Notes: a model not told the origin generated them from the sequence alone. A stretch of 64,000 nt of DNA from Muribaculaceae bacterium (GCA_017620635.1 JAGAUV010000026.1:1-64000); one strand, 5' to 3'. Numbered from the stretch's first letter, positions 52,869 to 63,501 are shown. Numbers and translations are program-made.

Positions 52869-54851
52869 ATGGAAAAGAAAACTATCGTTCCGGATTTGCC
52901 GGCGGCAGATGTCGATCCTGTCGATCTGCCGGAAAACGCATTTACCGAGCTTGCTGCCGATGAGGAGTATCGTCCGGTAATGCACCCTGCGCGCGACTAT
53001 CCCGAAGTAACTCCCTATTCGGTTACCATGGGTCTCGTGCTTGCCGTAATTTTCAGTGCCGCCGCGGCATATCTCGGCCTTAAAGTAGGTCAGGTGTTTG
53101 AGGCTGCGATTCCTATCGCTATCATCGCTGTAGGTCTTTCGGCTCAGCTCAAAAAGAAAAATCCTCTGGGGCAGAACGTGATAATCCAGTCGATAGGCGC
53201 CTGCTCGGGTGTGATCGTAGCCGGTACTATCTTTACGCTCCCGGCTCTCTACATACTGCAGGAGAGTCATCCCGAGATTACTGTCAACTTCCTTGAGCTC
53301 TTCCTCAGTTCTCTCTTCGGTGGCATACTGGGTATATTGTTCTTCATTCCTTTCCGCAAGTATTTCGTAAAGGATATGCACGGCAAGTATCCCTTCCCCG
53401 AAGCAACCGCGACCACACAGGTGCTTATCAGCGGTCAGGGTAAGAGCGAGGGCTCGGGCAGCCAGGCTAAGATCCTTGTACTTGCTTCGCTCGTCGGCGG
53501 TCTCTACGACTATATCGTCGCTACATTCGGCTTCTGGGCCGAGACTGTGACCACAACCGCCTATTCGTGGGGCCAGGCTCTTGCCGACAAGTTTAAATTC
53601 GTATTTTCATGCAACACCGGCGCTGCCGTACTTGGTCTTGGTTATATCGTGGGCCTGAAGTATGCGTTTGTCATATTTGCCGGTTCTGTGTTCGTATGGT
53701 GGTTCATCATACCTCTTATGGGCACCTACGGATCTGCCGAAATCACGGCTATGTCGCCCCAGCAGATCTTCGGAGATTATGCGCGAATGATAGGTATCGG
53801 CGGTATCGCGATGGCCGGTATCATCGGCATCGTCAAGTCGCGTGGCATTATCGGTCAGGCAGTCGGTCTTGCAGCCCGTGAGCTTAAAGGACAGCAGACC
53901 GCGGCCAAGCCCGTGCGCTGGCAGCTCGACATATCCATGAAGCATATCGCCTACCTCACGGCCATTGCTCTTGTTGGTGTGCTGCTGTTCTTCTGGTTCG
54001 GTGTCATACATACTTTCTGGCAGGCTCTTGTAGCATGGCTTGTCGTTACCGTCATAGCGTTCCTCTTTACCACAGTTGCTGCCAATGCCATCGCTATCGT
54101 AGGCTCAAATCCTGTGAGCGGCATGACTCTCATGACCCTTATCATCGCTTCGGGTGTATTTGTCGGCATAGGCCTCAGCGGCACAAGCGGTATTGTGGCA
54201 GCTATGGTTCTCGGTGGTGTCGTTTGTACGGCTCTGTCGATGGCCGGTGGCTTTGTGACCGACCTCAAGATAGGTTACTGGCTCGGTTCAACCCCCAAAA
54301 AGCAGGAAACATGGAAATTCCTCGGCACACTTGTGTCGGCGGCTACTGTCGGCGGTGTCATGCTGATGCTCAACGAGGTGTACGGTTTTACCGGTCCTGA
54401 TGCCATGGCGGCTCCTCAGGCTAACGCGATGGCTAAGGTTATCGAGCCCATGATGATGGGCGGCGCCACTCCGTGGATGCTTTATATTGTAGGCGCGATA
54501 CTTGCCCTGCTGCTCAACTGGCTCGGTGTTCCGGCACTCGCTTTCTGCCTCGGCATGTTCCTGCCCCTGCAGCTCAATACCCCGATGCTCGTCGGCGGTC
54601 TTGTGTCATGGTTTGTAGGACGCAGCTCCAAGGATGCTGTCGTATGCAAGGCTCGCAACGACCGTGGCACACTGATAGCCTCCGGCCTTATCGCAGGTGG
54701 TGCCTTGTTCGGTGTGTTCGCTGCCATCACAATTTTCTGCGGCTTCCCCGTACCGACAAACGGCAATGAGTTACAGCCTCAGATTCTGGGCCTTGTGGCT
54801 TACGCAGCTCTTATCGCATTCCTCTGCATAGCATCGCGCAAAGCTAAATGA
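52869..54851 (+). CDS. OPT-family oligopeptide transporter
   Basis: A 660-residue protein with about 14-16 membrane segments. The family features are YSVTMGLVLAVIFSAAAAYLGLKVGQ near residue 55, NVIIQSIGACSGVIVAGTIFTLPALYIL, YPFPEATATTQVLISGQG and GMFLPLQLNTPMLVGGLVSWFV. OPT proteins import oligopeptides or metal chelates by proton symport. It overlaps the MATE gene by four bases. Confidence 0.93.
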   Translation: MEKKTIVPDLPAADVDPVDLPENAFTELAADEEYRPVMHPARDYPEVTPYSVTMGLVLAVIFSAAAAYLGLKVGQVFEAAIPIAIIAVGLSAQLKKKNPLGQNVIIQSIGACSGVIVAGTIFTLPALYILQESHPEITVNFLELFLSSLFGGILGILFFIPFRKYFVKDMHGKYPFPEATATTQVLISGQGKSEGSGSQAKILVLASLVGGLYDYIVATFGFWAETVTTTAYSWGQALADKFKFVFSCNTGAAVLGLGYIVGLKYAFVIFAGSVFVWWFIIPLMGTYGSAEITAMSPQQIFGDYARMIGIGGIAMAGIIGIVKSRGIIGQAVGLAARELKGQQTAAKPVRWQLDISMKHIAYLTAIALVGVLLFFWFGVIHTFWQALVAWLVVTVIAFLFTTVAANAIAIVGSNPVSGMTLMTLIIASGVFVGIGLSGTSGIVAAMVLGGVVCTALSMAGGFVTDLKIGYWLGSTPKKQETWKFLGTLVSAATVGGVMLMLNEVYGFTGPDAMAAPQANAMAKVIEPMMMGGATPWMLYIVGAILALLLNWLGVPALAFCLGMFLPLQLNTPMLVGGLVSWFVGRSSKDAVVCKARNDRGTLIASGLIAGGALFGVFAAITIFCGFPVPTNGNELQPQILGLVAYAALIAFLCIASRKAK

Positions 54852-56146
54852 AACACCGTAGTGAGATCCTGGCTATTGCCGTTCCGGCGATAGTAAGCAA
54901 TATCACTACACCCCTTCTGGGCATCGTCGATGTGGCTGTAACAGGCCATATCGGCGCTGCTCTATATATAGGGGCTATCACAGTCGGTGGAGCTATGTTC
55001 AACATGCTTTACTGGTTGTTCAATTTCCTGCGCATGGGCACCACCGGCTTTACTGCGCAAGCCTACGGTACCGGCGATACGTCACATACATCCCTTATCT
55101 TTTACCGCAGTCTTATCGTCGGGCTGATTATCGGTATTGCGATACTTCTTCTCAGCAGACCCATCGGCTCACTGGTGCTCGGCTTTATGGATGCCGACGG
55201 ACCGATGCGCGATCTCGCGCTCAGATATTTCTCTATATGCATATGGGGAGCTCCGGCGGTGCTTATGACCTATTCCATGTCGGGCTGGTTCCTTGGTATG
55301 CAGGATTCACGGGCACAGATGTGGATGGCCATTGTTACCAATGTGGTAAACATAGCAGTCAGCATAAGCCTTGTGTTCGGCTTTGGATGGAAGATAGAAG
55401 GTGTCGCTACCGGCACTCTCACGGCCCAGTGGATCGGTCTCCTTGCCGGAGCTGTGATGCTTGTGTCGAAATACCGTCCGGCTATGCCACCTCTCGCTAA
55501 AGTATTCGAGCTATATCCGCTCCTCCGCTTTTTCCGCGTAAACGGCGATATCTTCTTGCGCACGGCTTGCCTTGTCGCCGTTACCCTGTGGTTCACTCAT
55601 GCCGGCGCTATGGCCGGGACTGACATACTTGCGGCCAATGCACTGCTCATGCAGCTGTTTATGCTGTTCTCTTTCTTTATGGACGGTTTCGCATTTGCCG
55701 GCGAGGCTCTCTCGGGCAAGTATGCAGGGCGTACCGACATGGACAGTCTTGATTCGTTGGTGCGGTCGTTGCTCAGGACAGGGCTGGTCAGCGCGCTTGT
55801 TTTCAGTCTGGTATATTTTATCGCAGGAGAACAGATAATGGGTCTGCTTGCCGAGGACCCCGGCGTTGTCGATACCGCACGGCGTTATCTGCCGTGGGCT
55901 GTCGCGGTTCCGCTCTGCGGTTTTCTCGCTTTTGTGTGGGACGGTATTTTTGTCGGTCTTGTGCGCACACGTTCCATGCTTGTGTCAATGGCCATTGCCC
56001 TTGCCGTCTTCTTCTTGACCTATTATATCTTCCGCACGCCGATGGGCAACGACGGCCTGTGGCTTGCATTCGATGCCTATCTTATTGTGCGTGGCGCAGT
56101 GCTATGGCTCGATTTCAGGCACTGGCGGCGATCCACCTTGCGATAA
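54848..56146 (+). CDS. MATE-family efflux transporter (DinF-like)
   Basis: A 432-residue protein with 12 membrane segments: IAVPAIVSNITTPLLGIVDVAVTGHIG, MGTTGFTAQAYGTGD and PAVLMTYSMSGWFLGMQDSRAQMWMAIVTNVVNI. It is expected to export cationic or organic molecules with Na+ or H+. It starts on the four-base overlap with the OPT gene and ends 32 bases inside the convergent nitroreductase gene. Confidence 0.93.
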   Translation: MKHRSEILAIAVPAIVSNITTPLLGIVDVAVTGHIGAALYIGAITVGGAMFNMLYWLFNFLRMGTTGFTAQAYGTGDTSHTSLIFYRSLIVGLIIGIAILLLSRPIGSLVLGFMDADGPMRDLALRYFSICIWGAPAVLMTYSMSGWFLGMQDSRAQMWMAIVTNVVNIAVSISLVFGFGWKIEGVATGTLTAQWIGLLAGAVMLVSKYRPAMPPLAKVFELYPLLRFFRVNGDIFLRTACLVAVTLWFTHAGAMAGTDILAANALLMQLFMLFSFFMDGFAFAGEALSGKYAGRTDMDSLDSLVRSLLRTGLVSALVFSLVYFIAGEQIMGLLAEDPGVVDTARRYLPWAVAVPLCGFLAFVWDGIFVGLVRTRSMLVSMAIALAVFFLTYYIFRTPMGNDGLWLAFDAYLIVRGAVLWLDFRHWRRSTLR

Positions 56147-56861
56147 GCCGTGGTGTCGGTGTGTCGGGTATCTCGAGCCGGCCTTTGATGCCCAATCGCT
56201 CTGCCGCTATAATGAAATGTTCGAGAGCTATGCCCATATCGAGCATAGTGTAGGTGTTGTCGCTTGCCGAGCTAAACGTCACATTGCCGTATCTGTCGGC
56301 CTTGGCTCGCCAGGGCTGTGAGTTCACTGCCGAAGGCGCAAGCCTGATGGCCTCGAGCACAGTGCGGCAGACTGCAGGCGTCTCTTTGTTCAGTTCGAAC
56401 AGTTCGTCGAAATCCTTGCGCTTTGAGCTGTGGGCAAGAGCCGATGTCACGCGCTCAAGAAACCGCCGGTGTGATGATGCGTGACCGAACGCTATTACGG
56501 CCGCTATTTTTTCGCCTTCGCGAATCCTGGCCTTTTTGCCTGCATCCGATTGATTGAACGTACCGCCGACCCAACAGCTGCCGAGCCCCTGCGCGGTAAG
56601 TGACAGAACGCAGCGCTCGGCTGCCATCGCGCATCTGAGCGTGGATGAGTCACTTCCGTCGCAAACGAGAGCGAGCCATGCCGGAGCATCCTTTATAACG
56701 CCGTAGCTGCCTATGCTGCCGCTCAGACTGCTGTTTACGACAACTATACGGTATCCGTCCTGATCCGGCAGGTCAAGCCGTTCTATGATACTGCGGTCCG
56801 GTTCCTGCCCGGTAAATGTGCGCACCGAATGGCGTGCGGATATGGCTTCATACAAATTCAT
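56115..56861 (-). CDS. Nitroreductase-family protein
   Basis: A 248-residue flavin-type enzyme: NLYEAISARHSVRTFTGQEP, APAWLALVC, VLSLTAQGLGSCWVGGTFNQ and LAPSAVNSQPWRAKADRYGNV. The RHSVR start and the internal NSQPWR motif mark FMN nitroreductases; the two-part order suggests a duplicated or permuted variant. The substrate is unknown. Confidence 0.85.
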   Translation of the reverse strand: MNLYEAISARHSVRTFTGQEPDRSIIERLDLPDQDGYRIVVVNSSLSGSIGSYGVIKDAPAWLALVCDGSDSSTLRCAMAAERCVLSLTAQGLGSCWVGGTFNQSDAGKKARIREGEKIAAVIAFGHASSHRRFLERVTSALAHSSKRKDFDELFELNKETPAVCRTVLEAIRLAPSAVNSQPWRAKADRYGNVTFSSASDNTYTMLDMGIALEHFIIAAERLGIKGRLEIPDTPTPRLIARWIAASA

Positions 56862-56884
56862 GCCCGAAGTTAAATTATTTTGAC

Positions 56885-56892
56885 TACATTTG
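56885..56892 (+). promoter_or_regulatory. Promoter of the MazG-type gene
   Basis: TACATTTG is a perfect TAnnTTTG -7 element, 16 bases before the ATG at 56908. Confidence 0.55.
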
Positions 56893-56907
56893 CAAGAAAA
56901 AGAGCAT

Positions 56908-57234
56908 ATGACATTTGACGAATACCAGCAGCGAGCGCTCGCGACAGCTATTTATCCGCGTGAGGCCGGCATTGTATACCCTGTTCTCGGCCTTGCCGGC
57001 GAAAGCGGCGAGGTGGCCGATAAAGTGAAAAAGACTATCCGCGACCATGACGGAGTGTTCGACCAGGAGGTCAGGACCGAGATTGCCAAAGAAGCCGGCG
57101 ATGTGCTGTGGTATCTTGCGGCCCTTGCGCGCGAGCTCGGTATGTCGCTCGAAGATATTGCCGGGATGAATATAGAGAAGATAAGTTCGCGCAGCATGCG
57201 CGGCAAGCTCCACGGCAGCGGCGACAACAGATAA
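56908..57234 (+). CDS. MazG-like nucleotide pyrophosphohydrolase
   Basis: A 108-residue all-alpha protein with the MazG metal motif: LGLAGESGEVADKVKK (ExxE) and IAKEAGDVLWYLAALARELG (ExxD). Small MazG proteins hydrolyse non-canonical NTPs. The ATG at 56908 was preferred to a TTG 18 bases upstream, since the promoter overlaps the latter. Confidence 0.9.
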   Translation: MTFDEYQQRALATAIYPREAGIVYPVLGLAGESGEVADKVKKTIRDHDGVFDQEVRTEIAKEAGDVLWYLAALARELGMSLEDIAGMNIEKISSRSMRGKLHGSGDNR

Positions 57235-57237
57235 AAA

Positions 57238-57265
57238 TGTCGCCGGAGAAATATCCCCGGCGACA
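57238..57265 (-). terminator. Intrinsic terminator between convergent genes
   Basis: TGTCGCCGG (57238-57246) pairs with CCGGCGACA (57257-57265); the minus strand has a T-run (TTTTT) after the stem, so it ends the clpB-lipoprotein transcript, and possibly the MazG one. Confidence 0.75.
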
Positions 57266-57288
57266 TATTATACGCTTGCAGGCAATTG

Positions 57289-57765
57289 TTATTTGCCGTT
57301 GGCTGTTACGTTAGGATTAATCCTGGCGGTAGGCTTTGCCTGATCAGGAATATCCTCGGCAGATGCTACGATAATAACAGGGTAGCGGACGACTGCTGTT
57401 GCCGGTGATTTGTCGACGGCAAACAGTGCACAGGTAATATCGAGAGTGTGACGGCCGACGGGAGTCTGCTCGGTTGTACCGAACTTGAAGGTAAACGGGC
57501 TCTGGAAAGACGATCCCAGATAGTATCCGTCCCAGTAGAATATCGCGTCGGTTATAAACGCTGCCTTGCCGGCCTCGTTGTTGGTCACTGTGATGCTCTG
57601 TACCTCGGCTATGTCGCCTTGTACCACGTAGATATTGCCATCATGTTCGACGGCGTTCTCAAATGTTATGTCGAACGTAACATTTGGCACATCGTCGTCA
57701 TCGCTGCACGACACCAATGCGAATGTCGGCACGAGAAGGAGAAGGAGATAAATAAACTTTTTCAT
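57289..57765 (-). CDS. Small lipoprotein of unknown function downstream of clpB
   Basis: A 158-residue protein with lipobox LVSC (C20), an aspartate run (SDDDD) and a beta-rich body (VTFDITFENAVEHDGNIYVVQGDIAEVQSITVTNNEAG). It starts 34 bases after clpB without a visible terminator, so it may be co-transcribed. No family was recognised. Confidence 0.75.
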   Translation of the reverse strand: MKKFIYLLLLLVPTFALVSCSDDDDVPNVTFDITFENAVEHDGNIYVVQGDIAEVQSITVTNNEAGKAAFITDAIFYWDGYYLGSSFQSPFTFKFGTTEQTPVGRHTLDITCALFAVDKSPATAVVRYPVIIVASAEDIPDQAKPTARINPNVTANGK

Positions 57766-57799
57766 TTTGGTTATGAATTAAAACGGGTTTTGGTTATGT

Positions 57800-60391
57800 T
57801 CAGTTTTTGAATACCAGATCGCCGTCGCTCACATCTATTACGATAGGATGTGTCCGGTCGACTTTCTGGGCAAGTATGTCTTTCGACAGTTGGTTGAGCA
57901 CAAGCCGGTGGATTGCTCTCTTTACCGGACGTGCGCCAAATTCGGGGTCATAGCCTTCGTCGGCGAGGAAGCTCAGAGCCTCGGGTGTGATGCGGAGCTC
58001 GATGCCTGAAGAGTGCGCGAGCATCTTTTGTATCGATTTGATCTGCAGGCCGACGATCTCTTCTATTTCCGCACGGTTGAGCGGCGTGAACATTATGATC
58101 TCGTCGATACGGTTGAGGAATTCGGGCCGTATTGTCTGCTTGAGCATTTCGAGAACCTGGTTCTTCGTCTCTTCTACGACTGTGGCTTTGTTCTCGGGCG
58201 TAAGTTTCGCGAAATTCTCACGTATCACATTCGAACCCATATTGGAGGTCATGATGATGATAGTGTTCTTGAAGTTCACGCTTCGGCCCTTGTTGTCGGT
58301 CAGACGGCCGTCGTCAAGCACCTGCAGAAGAATATTGAATACATCGGGGTGCGCTTTCTCTATCTCGTCGAAAAGGACTACAGAGTACGGCTTGCGCCTT
58401 ACGGCTTCGGTAAGCTGACCGCCCTCGTCGTAGCCTACGTATCCCGGAGGCGCGCCGACAAGACGCGACACGGAGTGCTTCTCCTGATACTCCGACATGT
58501 CGATACGTGTCATCATGTTCTCGTCGTCGAAGAGGTATTCGGCCAGGGCTTTTGCAAGCTCTGTCTTGCCTACGCCTGTGGTGCCGAGGAATATGAAAGA
58601 TCCGATGGGCCGTTTGGGGTCGTTGAGCCCGGCGCGGCTGCGGCGGACGGCATCGGCTATCGCGGCGATGGCTTCGTCCTGTCCTACTACACGGTTGTGC
58701 AGCTCTTCTTCGAGGTGCAGAAGTTTCTCTTTTTCGCTCTGTACCATTTTGTTGACAGGAATGCCGGTCCAGCGCGACACTACATCGGCAATGTCCTCGG
58801 CATCGACTTCCTCTTTGATGAGAGCTTTTTCGCCCTGCATCATTGCCAGCTGCTCCTGAGTGGTCTGTATCTCTTTCTGCTTGTTGGCAATGGATGAATA
58901 GCGTATCTCGGCCACACGTGCGTAGTCGCCCTCGCGCTCGGCTTTGTCGGCTTCGAAATTGAGCTGTTCGATATCGATCTTGTTCTGCTGTATGCGGCTG
59001 ATAAGATCGCGCTCGGCCTTCCACTTGGCGGAAAATTCCTTTTCTTCCTCGCGAAGTTCAGCGATGCTCTTCTCGATGGCTTTTACCTCGTCGTCGCGGC
59101 CTTCACGCTTGATGGCCTCGCGTTCGATTTCTTTCTGTGCTATCTGGCGAGTGATATCGTCGAGGGCCTGAGGCACCGAATCAATCTCCAGTTTCAGCTT
59201 CGAGGCGGCCTCGTCGATAAGGTCGATAGCCTTGTCGGGCAGGAAACGGTCGGTAATATATCGCTCGGAGAGCTGTACGGCGGCGATAATCGCCTCGTCG
59301 CGGATGCGCACCTTGTGGTGGTTCTCGTAGCGCTCCTTAAGGCCACGGAGAATAGCGATCGCAGATGTCTCGTCGGGCTCGTTGACCATTACTTTCTGGA
59401 AACGGCGCTCGAGGGCCTTGTCCTTTTCGAAGTATTTCTGGTATTCGTCGAGGGTAGTGGCGCCGATGCTGCGCAGCTCGCCACGTGCCAGGGCCGGCTT
59501 GAGTATGTTTGCCGCATCCATGGCGCCTTCGCCTTTGCCTGCTCCGACAAGAGTGTGTATCTCGTCGATGAAAAGTATTATCTCGCCGTCGGCCGAGGTG
59601 ACTTCGTTCACTATCGCCTTGAGTCGTTCCTCAAACTCGCCTTTGTATTTTGCACCGGCGACAAGGGCGCCCATGTCGAGCGAATAGATCTGTTTTGTCC
59701 TCAGATTTTCAGGAACATCGCCACGTACTATACGGTGTGCGAGCCCTTCGGCGATAGCCGTTTTGCCCGTGCCCGGTTCGCCGATGAGCATAGGGTTGTT
59801 TTTCGTTCGGCGTGATAGTATCTGCAGCACACGGCGTATCTCTTCGTCACGTCCGATCACAGGATCGAGCTTGCCGGCACGTGCGCGTTCATTCAGGTTG
59901 ATGGCGTATTTCGAGAGGGCGTTGTATGTCTCTTCGGCGCCCTGGTCGGTGGCTTTCTTGCCCTTCCTCAGTTCTTCGATCGCGGCCATAAGCTCTTTCT
60001 TGGCCAGACCGGCATCTTTAAGAATCGTGGAGGCAGACGAATTGACCTCGAAGATAGCTACCAGCAGGGCCTCGAGTGTCACGTACTGGTCGCCCATGTC
60101 CTTTGACACATCGAGCGCTTTTTGCAGCACGTCGTTGGATGTGCGGCTGAGATATGGCTCCGAGCCCGATACTTTGGGCAATGCGGCGATTTCGGCGTCG
60201 ACCGAACGTGTTACCGTTGCCGGGTTGGCCCCTATCTTCTGGAAAATAAAATTTACCACTGTCTCGCCTTCATCTATGATGCCTTTCAGAAGGCATACAG
60301 GTTCGATAGCCTGAGAGCCGGCCCCTCGGGTAATCTCAACGGCTTTTGTGATAGCCTCCTGCGATTTAATGGTGAAATTATTGTAGTTCAT
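57800..60391 (-). CDS. clpB: Disaggregase ClpB
   Basis: An 863-residue AAA+ chaperone that resolves protein aggregates with DnaK. N-domain [20 protein letters not shown], first AAA+ domain with [28 protein letters not shown], a long coiled-coil middle (about 410-530), and second AAA+ domain with [13 protein letters not shown] and [19 protein letters not shown]. The ATG at 60391 fits the family start; the frame is open for 56 codons upstream in intergenic DNA. Confidence 0.98.
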   Translation of the reverse strand: MNYNNFTIKSQEAITKAVEITRGAGSQAIEPVCLLKGIIDEGETVVNFIFQKIGANPATVTRSVDAEIAALPKVSGSEPYLSRTSNDVLQKALDVSKDMGDQYVTLEALLVAIFEVNSSASTILKDAGLAKKELMAAIEELRKGKKATDQGAEETYNALSKYAINLNERARAGKLDPVIGRDEEIRRVLQILSRRTKNNPMLIGEPGTGKTAIAEGLAHRIVRGDVPENLRTKQIYSLDMGALVAGAKYKGEFEERLKAIVNEVTSADGEIILFIDEIHTLVGAGKGEGAMDAANILKPALARGELRSIGATTLDEYQKYFEKDKALERRFQKVMVNEPDETSAIAILRGLKERYENHHKVRIRDEAIIAAVQLSERYITDRFLPDKAIDLIDEAASKLKLEIDSVPQALDDITRQIAQKEIEREAIKREGRDDEVKAIEKSIAELREEEKEFSAKWKAERDLISRIQQNKIDIEQLNFEADKAEREGDYARVAEIRYSSIANKQKEIQTTQEQLAMMQGEKALIKEEVDAEDIADVVSRWTGIPVNKMVQSEKEKLLHLEEELHNRVVGQDEAIAAIADAVRRSRAGLNDPKRPIGSFIFLGTTGVGKTELAKALAEYLFDDENMMTRIDMSEYQEKHSVSRLVGAPPGYVGYDEGGQLTEAVRRKPYSVVLFDEIEKAHPDVFNILLQVLDDGRLTDNKGRSVNFKNTIIIMTSNMGSNVIRENFAKLTPENKATVVEETKNQVLEMLKQTIRPEFLNRIDEIIMFTPLNRAEIEEIVGLQIKSIQKMLAHSSGIELRITPEALSFLADEGYDPEFGARPVKRAIHRLVLNQLSKDILAQKVDRTHPIVIDVSDGDLVFKN

Positions 60392-60645
60392 AATATGAAG
60401 TAGTTGAATGTTCCCTGTTTGTTTATATTCAATTAGTTTAACAAATATGCTGTGTATTTTGTTTTGCTGTGTCAGGGATATGATGCAATATTTGTGCCAG
60501 AAGCTGTAAAGTGACAAAATTGACACCCAGGCTACAAATTTTGTCTGTTTTTTTTGCAAGATTACATGCTTTGTTAGTATCTTCGCATCGTGAAACCTCC
60601 ACGGAGGATTACTTTGTAAACAGAACGAAACTACTCTATATAATT

Positions 60646-61191
60646 ATGATATTCAATTTCAGAATAGTATCCGACGAGGTCGACAATTTCAAACGCGAAA
60701 TTCAGATCGACTCGACAGCGACCTTCCTTGATCTCAAGAAAGCTATTTGCAAGAGTGTCGGCTATGACTCTACTCAGATGAGCTCGTTTTTCCTTTGCGA
60801 CCGTAATTGGGAGAAGGAAAAGGAAATTACATTTGAGGATATGGATTCCGACGATGATGAGGTATACATCATGGATGAGTCGCCTCTCGACGAGTTTATC
60901 GAGGATGAAGGTCAGAAGCTGCTTTATGTCTTCGACTACATTACCGAGAGAGCTTTCTTTATTGAGATGACCGAGATGGTTCCGGGCAAGACTTTGCGTG
61001 AGCCTCTCTGTACTCTCGCCATGGGCACACCGCCGCCTGAGTCGGTAGATCTCGACGAATTCGACGCTAAGCTCGACGCTAAAGCTGCTCAGGCCAATAC
61101 TGATCTTGACGAAGATTTCTATGGCGCCGACAGCTATAATGAAGACGAGTTTGATGCCGAAGGTTTCGACGAGATGACATTCGACGAATAA
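60646..61191 (+). CDS. pRiA4b ORF-3/TnpR-like acidic protein
   Basis: A 181-residue protein. The N-terminal half (MIFNFRIVSDEVDNFKREIQIDSTATFLDLKKAICKSVGYD and LLYVFDYITERAFFIEM) matches the plasmid pRiA4b ORF-3-like family. The C-terminal third is strongly acidic (FYGADSYNEDEFDAEGFDE). The family is common in chromosomes of Bacteroidetes and is not evidence of a transposon. A terminator follows at 61219. The function is unknown. Confidence 0.8.
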   Translation: MIFNFRIVSDEVDNFKREIQIDSTATFLDLKKAICKSVGYDSTQMSSFFLCDRNWEKEKEITFEDMDSDDDEVYIMDESPLDEFIEDEGQKLLYVFDYITERAFFIEMTEMVPGKTLREPLCTLAMGTPPPESVDLDEFDAKLDAKAAQANTDLDEDFYGADSYNEDEFDAEGFDEMTFDE

Positions 61192-61218
61192 GTATACTTC
61201 GATATCGTGACTTATTTT

Positions 61219-61246
61219 CCCCGCTGGCCAGGCCTGCCGGGGTTTT
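61219..61246 (+). terminator. Intrinsic terminator after the pRiA4b ORF-3-like gene
   Basis: CCCCG (61219-61223) and CGGGG (61238-61242) with TTTT following; the loop contains a second short GC palindrome. Confidence 0.75.
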
Positions 61247-61277
61247 AGCGCATAATATTTTAATCTCCTTTTAAGAA

Positions 61278-62747
61278 GTGTTCGAATCGCTCTCCGCTTT
61301 ATTCTCGGCTAACAGCTGGCTCTATACCGTGCTGGCCCTGATAGCCATTATTTCGACACTTCTTATTATAATCATCATTCTTTCCGAGAACCGCAACCCT
61401 GTCAAATCGCTTGCATGGGTTACGGTTCTGCTTCTGCTCCCTGTTGTCGGGCTTATCTTGTATCTTTTCTTCGGACGCAGCATCAAGAACACCCGTATGA
61501 TATCGCGGCGCAGCCGACGTAAATTGCGGCGGCACGAAGGGCGGACATTCTCCGACCCGAGAAGCGCCGGACTCACTCCCGAATCCCTGCAGCAGATCAA
61601 TCTGGGCCGTTCGCTTACCGGAGCACAGTATTACGGCGACAATACCGTAGAGGTCTTTACGGGCGGCAAGGACAAATTCGCGGCTCTCGAACAGGATCTG
61701 AAGGCGGCGCGTCATTCCATAAATATACAGTATTATATATTCGAGGACGACAATATAGGCCTCCGTATAGCCGATATTCTCGCCGAGCGTGCAGCCGCCG
61801 GGGTAAAGGTACGTCTGATCTACGATCATGTCGGATCTTTTCATGTCCGTTCGCGTTTCTTCAAGCAGCTGCGCGAACGTGGTATCGATGCTCAGCCCTT
61901 CTTTAAGGTTACGTTCCCCCAGTTCGGTACACACGTCAACTGGCGCAACCACCGCAAACTGTGCATAATCGACCGCTCTGTAGGCTATCTGGGCGGAATG
62001 AATGTAGCCGACAGGTATATCGACGGCGGCAAGAAATTCGCATGCTGGCGTGATACGCACGTGCGTGTGGAGGGCCCGGTGGTGCAGGCCCTGCAATATT
62101 CTTTTATAGTAGACTGGAGCTTTATGGGTGGCGGACTTATCGATGAGAACACTATTCCGCCCGTATCTATTCCGCGCACCGGCCTTAGGGCGATAAGCGG
62201 AGTGGGGGCGCAGATGCTGACCTCGGGTCCTACGTCGCAGTGGTCGAATATCGCCCTTGCCATACACAAGGCTATAGCCAATGCGCGGAGGAGGGTGTAT
62301 ATACAGACTCCATACTTCTTGCCTACCGAAGCTTTGCTCAAAGCGTTGCAGTCGGCCGCGCTTGCCCATGTCGACGTCCGTATCATGGTGCCCGAGCACA
62401 GCGATTCGATGATGCTCACGCATGCGTCGAACTCATACATATCCGAGTGTCTCAGGGCCGGTATTAAAATATACCAGTATAAAGCCGGCATGTTACACTC
62501 CAAGACAATGATTGTGGATGACGAATTTGTGACTATCGGTTCTACAAATTTCGACTTCAGGAGCTTCGACTACAATTTCGAGGCGAACCTTTTCTTCTAT
62601 AGCGCGGAGTTGAACCGCCAGATGCTCGAAGTGTTCCGCAACGACCTTTCCAGGAGCGACCGTGTGCTGAGTGATCAGTGGCACAAACGTCCTCTTCCAA
62701 AGCGTATCGCCGAGTCTGTGCTGAGGCTTCTGAGTCCTGTCTTATGA
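61278..62747 (+). CDS. cls: Cardiolipin synthase
   Basis: A 489-residue phospholipase-D-family enzyme joining phosphatidylglycerol molecules. Two N-terminal membrane helices (about 15-35 and 45-62), then two HKD motifs: HVNWRNHRKLCIIDRSVGYLGG and HSKTMIVDDEFVTIGSTNFD. The start is GTG. It lies 31 bases after the terminator and 12 before the HD-domain gene. Confidence 0.93.
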   Translation: MFESLSALFSANSWLYTVLALIAIISTLLIIIIILSENRNPVKSLAWVTVLLLLPVVGLILYLFFGRSIKNTRMISRRSRRKLRRHEGRTFSDPRSAGLTPESLQQINLGRSLTGAQYYGDNTVEVFTGGKDKFAALEQDLKAARHSINIQYYIFEDDNIGLRIADILAERAAAGVKVRLIYDHVGSFHVRSRFFKQLRERGIDAQPFFKVTFPQFGTHVNWRNHRKLCIIDRSVGYLGGMNVADRYIDGGKKFACWRDTHVRVEGPVVQALQYSFIVDWSFMGGGLIDENTIPPVSIPRTGLRAISGVGAQMLTSGPTSQWSNIALAIHKAIANARRRVYIQTPYFLPTEALLKALQSAALAHVDVRIMVPEHSDSMMLTHASNSYISECLRAGIKIYQYKAGMLHSKTMIVDDEFVTIGSTNFDFRSFDYNFEANLFFYSAELNRQMLEVFRNDLSRSDRVLSDQWHKRPLPKRIAESVLRLLSPVL

Positions 62748-62759
62748 TTATATATAATT

Positions 62760-63374
62760 ATGTGTAAAGATATCAGTGAATCACGCGCGCGTTTTGAGAA
62801 ACTGCTGCGCGAAACAAAGCGTGAAAATATAGATTATGTGATTGAGGATCTCGATTCATGGGGCTTCTTCGAGGCTCCGGCGTCATCGCAGGGGCATGGT
62901 GCATATCCCGGTGGACTGCTCGAACATTCTCTCAACGTCTATGATTCGGCAATGGCGGCTCGTAAGGCCATGCTTGATCTTCGTCCGGACCTTGAGTCTG
63001 ATCTTGATCCCGACAGTATAGCCATCGCAACCCTTCTGCATGATGTGTGCAAAACCGATTTCTATCGTCTGGTAAAGAAAAAGCGTCGCAACGAGGTAGG
63101 GCAGTACGAAGAGTTCGAGCAATACGAGATACATGACGAAAACTTCCCGGTGGGGCATGGCGAGAAGTCTGTGATACTGCTCCTGCAGTCGGGCCTCGAC
63201 CTCAAGGATGAAGAAATTTACGCCATCCGCTGGCACATGGGGCCGTGGAATCTTTCGCGTGACGACGAAAAATTTTACCGTCAGGCCGGAAAAGCATCCC
63301 CTCTTCAGCCTCTCGTTCATGCCGCCGACACTCTCGCGTCTGCGATAGTCGAAAGACCGGGCAAAAAATTATAG
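62760..63374 (+). CDS. HD-domain phosphohydrolase
   Basis: A 204-residue protein with a metal-site pattern of HD hydrolases: GGLLEHSLNVYDSA, LLHDVCKTDFYR (HD pair), VGHGEKSVILL and IRWHMG. It likely acts on a nucleotide. It follows cardiolipin synthase by 12 bases. The substrate is unknown. Confidence 0.85.
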   Translation: MCKDISESRARFEKLLRETKRENIDYVIEDLDSWGFFEAPASSQGHGAYPGGLLEHSLNVYDSAMAARKAMLDLRPDLESDLDPDSIAIATLLHDVCKTDFYRLVKKKRRNEVGQYEEFEQYEIHDENFPVGHGEKSVILLLQSGLDLKDEEIYAIRWHMGPWNLSRDDEKFYRQAGKASPLQPLVHAADTLASAIVERPGKKL

Positions 63375-63445
63375 TCTATTATCCTTTGACAGACAAACCG
63401 TTGCGAAAAAGTCGTAAATTTTGTCGTAAAAAAGTTGTTCTAAAA

Positions 63446-63477
63446 TTTGGTCAGAACAAAAAAAGTACCTAACTTTG
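63446..63477 (+). promoter_or_regulatory. Promoter of the tRNA-Gly-Gly-Leu cluster
   Basis: TTTG (63446-63449) and TAACTTTG (63470-63477), 20 bases apart, fit the consensus perfectly; the first tRNA begins at 63502. Confidence 0.75.
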
Positions 63478-63501
63478 CATCGCAATTGAGAAAGGCACTA
63501 T

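Noticed and set aside
51726..53381. A 551-codon open frame on the minus strand opposite mltD and the OPT gene
   Set aside because: It is antisense to two strongly supported genes and contains no recognisable domain; low-complexity histidine/arginine/isoleucine content is typical of an antisense shadow.
60392..60559. Longer N-terminus for clpB
   Set aside because: The extra 56 codons lie in AT-rich intergenic DNA and the family start is at the ATG at 60391.
60646..61191. Transposon-derived gene (IS1096 TnpR-like label)
   Set aside because: The family name is historical; no terminal repeats, transposase or target duplication was seen around it.
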